Below are positions 61,258 to 64,000 of a stretch of DNA of 64,000 nt, one piece after another. This stretch comes from Saururus chinensis. Its lineage: Eukaryota > Streptophyta > Magnoliopsida > Piperales > Saururaceae. The stretch is taken from NCBI GenBank assembly GCA_035235625.1, contig CP141145.1, positions 39,412,668-39,476,667 on the forward strand, read 5' to 3'. How positions within the stretch are numbered: position 1 is the first letter of the stretch; the number at the start of each line of letters is the position of its first letter. The translations under genes were made by a program, and so were the position numbers. The notes below the pieces were generated by a model. It saw nothing but the letters and a program-made list of their open reading frames with translations. It was not told where the DNA came from and searched no databases.

Positions 61258-61710
61258 ATTAGAGGGGGGAGAGGGGAGAGAGAGGAGGGAAAGAGAGGAG
61301 AGGGAGAGAGAGAGGAGGGGGAAAGAGATGAGAGGGAGAGAGAGAGAGGGAAAGAGAGGAGAGAGAGAGGGAAAGAGAGGAGAGAGAGAGGGAAAGAGAG
61401 GAGAGGGAGAGAGAGAGGAGAGGGAGAGAGAGAGGGGAGGGAGAGAGAGAGGGAAAGAGAGGAGAGGGAGAGAGAGGAGAGAGAGGGAGGAGAGAGAGAG
61501 AGTGAGGGAGGGAGGAGAGAGAGGAGAGGGAGAGAGGGTGGAGAGAGAGAGGGAGAGAGGAGAGGGGTTAGAGAGAGAGGATAGAGAGGGTAGAGAGAGA
61601 GGGGTTAGAGAGAGAGAGGGGTTAGAGAGAGGGGGTAGAGAGAGAGGGTAGAGAGAGAGAGGGCAGAGAGAGGGGGTAGAGAGAGAGAGGGAAGAGAGAG
61701 AAATTTGTTT
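61258..61710 (+). repeat. GA-rich purine tract 2
   Basis: About 450 bp of A/G-only sequence after the leader AAATGAAATTAGAGG. Long open frames over it encode only Arg/Glu/Gly or Ser/Leu/Pro strings and are not genes. Confidence 0.95.
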
Positions 61711-61815
61711 TAGCGACATATTTGAGTAAACGTCGCTAAAAGTATATATTTAGCGACATACGGTCCTAGTGACCGTCGCTAATAATTAATGTTTTAAAAA
61801 AAACCAAAAAAATAC

Positions 61816-62080
61816 ATGCATTTCACCCTTCGCTTGTCACTCTCTGCCCACCACCGCGTAGCCCTTGCCGCACCACCACACTGCCGCGCCGTCGCCTCCG
61901 CCGCACTGCCGTGCCATCGCCTCCGCCCCCCTCATCCTTTGCCCACCGTCCCCCGCCTCTATCCCCCTCCCAGTCGCACTTCTTCCGGCCCCTCCTCCCC
62001 CCTTTGTAGGTACTGCCCCGTCGGCCTCCGCCGCCGTGTAGCCGCTCTGCCCTGCCGCCTTCCGCCCCATCGCTATTAGT
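61816..62080. other. CpG-rich block inside the CACTA-like region
   Basis: This block is C-rich, with repeated GCCGCACCACCAC / CCGCCGC-type codon-like motifs. An 87-codon plus-strand frame (61816-62079) is Pro/His/Leu/Arg-rich and has no family motif. It could be a captured gene fragment or a low-complexity filler; I cannot decide. Confidence 0.4.
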
Positions 62081-62339
62081 ATAGGGGAGGGAAGAGAGAG
62101 GGGATAGGGGAGGGTGAGAGAAATTTTATTTTAATTTTTTAATTTTTTATTTTTTTAAAAATAAAAAAAATTAATAAAATAAAATATACGTCGCTATTAG
62201 TACGTGTATTAGCGACGTAAAAACATATACGTCGCTAATACATGTACTAATCGCGATGTATATTCCTATACGTCGTTATTAGTATTTACTTTTTTTTATT
62301 TTTAAAATTAATTTTTAAAAATAAAAAATTATAAAAAAT

Positions 62340-62755
62340 TAAAATTAGAGGAGAGAGGGGAGAGAGAGAGGGAGGGAAAGAGAGGAGAGGGAGAGAGAGA
62401 GGGAGGAGAGAGAAGAGGAGAGGGAGGAGAGAGAGAGAGGAGAGGGAGGAGAGAGAGAGGGGGAGAGAGAGAGGGGGAGGAGAGAGAGGAGGGAAAGAGA
62501 GAGAGAGAGAGAGAGAGGAGAGAGGGAAAGAGAGAGGGAGGAGAGAGAGAAAGGAGAGAGGGTAGAGAGAGAGGGGGTGGGAGAGAGTGATGAGAGAGAG
62601 ACAGTGGTGGGAGAGAGGGTAGAGAGAGAGACAGGGGTGGGAGAGAGAGAGTGATGAGAGAGAAAGAGGGGTGGGAGAGAGGGTAGAGAGAGAGAGAGTG
62701 AGAGAGTAGAGAGAGAGGGGTGGGAGAGACAACATAGAGGAGAGAGAGAGTTTTT
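62340..62755 (+). repeat. GA-rich purine tract 3
   Basis: About 415 bp of A/G-rich sequence with rare C/T (GAGAGTGATGAGAGAG), after the leader TAAAAATTAAAATTAGAGG variant. Its position relative to the palindrome trio upstream repeats that of tract 2. Confidence 0.95.
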
Positions 62756-62899
62756 GCGACGCTTATTGTTAAGCGTTGCCAAAATTATCATTAGTAAGGA
62801 TGTTATATTTGTGGTTAAAAGTAGGATTATTGCGACGCTTAGACAAGCGTCGTAAAATACTATCATTTACAACGCATAGAATGCATCGTAAAATGAAAA

Positions 62900-63860
62900 G
62901 GCGCGCGCGCGATTCCTGGGCGTGCGCTTTCTGAAAATTTTCGGCGCGGGGCGAACTTTTCGCCCCACGCGGGTTACATTTTGCCCGCCCCTATGCGGGC
63001 AATTATATAATCGCCCTCTAGGGCCAAATCGCCTGCACCGGCGTCTCGTCTCCTCCCGCAGGGTGCTGGCCCCGCCGTCTTCCGACCACCGCCCCGCGCC
63101 ACCGGCCATCGCCTCCCTCCGCCGTTGATCGCCCACCCTGCGCCGTCCCTCGTCGCCTCCCCCGCCGTAGGATGAGTTCCGACCGCTGCCCCTCGTTGCT
63201 TCCCCCGCTGTAGGACGTTTTCCGACCGCCTCCCCTTTCGTCCGATCTCCCTCCACCACCTCCGTCCGCCGCCCTTCCCCTCCCAGGCTGCCTCCTTCCC
63301 CCCTACCCGGTTCCAGCCCTTCCCACCACCAGCTCCCCCCTTCCCACCACCAGCTCCCCCCTCCCCCTCTAAAAAACAGAGGGGAAGGGTGAAACCGGGG
63401 AAAGACGGGGGTGGGGGAGCGGGAGGGAGGAGGGGTGCCGGATCCGGCACCCCTCCTCCCTCCCGCTCCCCCCTCGCCCGTGAAAAACAGAGGGGAAGGG
63501 GGAAACCGGGAGCGGAGGGAGGACGGGTGCTGGATTTTGGCCCCTTCCCGCTCCCCCACCCCCCTTTCTCGCCTTTCTCCCCGGTTCCCCCCCAAAACAA
63601 GGGAAGGGGGAAGCCGAGGAGAGAGGTGGAGAGCGGGAGCCCGCTCCCCCACCGCCCCTTTCTCCCCGGCTCCCCCACCCCCCTCACTCCCCGGTTCCTC
63701 CCCTCTGAAAAACAGAGGGAAAACCGGGGAGAGGGCTGCTCACCTTTCTCCCCGGCTCCCCCCTGGGACCCAGTGCTCCCCCTCTCTTTGGGAGGGAGAT
63801 GGTCCAGATTCCGGTAGGGTAGCCGGAACCCCGCCAGAATCCGACTCCCCTCCCCTCCCA
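62900..63860. other. CpG-rich block with repeats, near CACTA-like motifs
   Basis: GGCGCGGGGCGAACTTTTCGCCCC and GCCCGCCCCTATGCGGGC are short dyads. AATTATATAATCGCCC (63000-63015) looks like a TATA box followed by CpG-rich sequence, as in a captured promoter and leader. From 63300 to 63760 a unit built of CCGGTTxCCCCTCTGTTTTT and its complement AAAAACAGAGGGGAAGGG..AAACCGG recurs in both orientations (63371, 63482, 63600, 63705). Open frames of 140-300 codons on both strands are Pro/Arg/Gly-rich and without domains. Confidence 0.5.
63413..63472. repeat. 60-bp perfect palindrome
   Basis: Thirty bases on each side of the GGATCC centre (63442/63443) pair without mismatch: the left arm runs GGGGGAGCGGGAGGG..GGTGCCGGA. 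It is almost pure G on one arm and C on the other, with no loop. Pairing stops at 63412/63473. Confidence 0.95.
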
Positions 63861-64000
63861 TGGCCGGCCATTAGTGTTTTTTTTAAAATATTTCAAGGCT
63901 TTTAGCGACGCTCATAAAAGTGTCGCTAAAGCCTATTATATATATTTTTAAAATATATTTTTATTAGCGACGCTTTTTAAGCGTCGCTAATGAGTTATTT

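Larger units (their letters stand above)
59943..64000. mobile_element. CACTA (En/Spm)-like element, left part, runs off the window
   Basis: The terminus CGCTACAACAAAACTGGGTATTAG resembles the CACTACAAGAAAA-type inverted end of plant CACTA transposons, with one change in the second base. The rest is packed with subterminal-type motifs: at least 18 units of TAGCGACG paired with CGTCGCTA, separated by 8-15 bp. Between them lie GA-purine tracts and CpG-rich blocks. No transposase or TNPD-like frame is visible, so this is non-autonomous or the coding part lies beyond 64000. The second terminus is not in the window, so the class is inferred. Confidence 0.6.

Noticed and set aside
61234..61719. Long open frames of 130-170 codons over the GA tracts on both strands (also 62286-62866)
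   Set aside because: They encode only Arg/Glu/Gly or Ser/Leu/Pro strings from low-complexity purine/pyrimidine DNA; stop codons are rare there by composition.
62867..63905. Open frames of 140-295 codons on both strands in the CpG-rich block
   Set aside because: Composition-driven, overlapping on both strands, Pro/Gly/Arg-rich, with no domain and no splice support.

Overview
The window is nuclear DNA of a flowering plant. The evidence is spliced genes with plant-only products (the chloroplast light-regulated protein LIR1, a DnaJ/DUF3444 protein, a callose synthase relic), a chromodomain-type Ty3/gypsy retrotransposon primed by initiator tRNA-Met, Stowaway-like MITEs, and a large CACTA-like element. 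I cannot name the species. Genes are sparse and sit in the middle (about 31.4-56.2 kb); both flanks are repeats.

Left flank (1-31.4 kb). The first 7 kb is AT-rich and holds nothing I can identify. At 7.0-8.2 kb, minus strand, lies a broken callose synthase relic. From 9.35 to 25.4 kb there is a nest of LTR-like elements that can be unpacked from termini and 5-bp target duplications. A first copy of LTR family C (3.2 kb) stands alone. Then a Stowaway-like MITE is split by an antisense family-A LTR. That LTR is split in turn by a family-B LTR, a second family-C LTR (itself carrying a short family-A LTR), and a sense family-A LTR (itself carrying a family-D LTR). No internal retrotransposon coding sequence is visible in any of them, so they look like solo LTRs. 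Net lengths agree: the two full family-A copies are 1872 and 1877 bp after subtracting nested elements.

Gene-bearing middle. (1) 31444-35413, plus: seven-exon gene for a 239-aa P-loop ATPase resembling SWSAP1, a RAD51-paralog partner; its third intron holds an RTE-type LINE relic split by a Mutator-like element. (2) 35865-36452, minus: LIR1, three exons, 140 aa, with I-boxes upstream. (3) 39401-41707, plus: 768-aa J-domain-like/DUF3444 protein that has lost the HPD motif. (4) 42430-47970: a decayed Reina-like chromovirus with both LTRs. (5) 49044-56207, minus: nine-exon RNF10-type RING protein, 755 aa; its introns carry several DNA-transposon derivatives. All joined exons keep frame, which is the main support for the three spliced models. 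The genes are not an operon and I see no shared pathway.

Right flank (56.2-64 kb). MITE-like AT-rich DNA and a diverged 0.63-kb duplication are followed, from 59943 to the window end, by a CACTA-like element. It is filled with TAGCGACG/CGTCGCTA palindromes, long GA-purine tracts repeated with a period of about 1.1 kb, and CpG-rich blocks that include a 60-bp perfect palindrome. This region and the LTR nest are the most unusual parts of the window.
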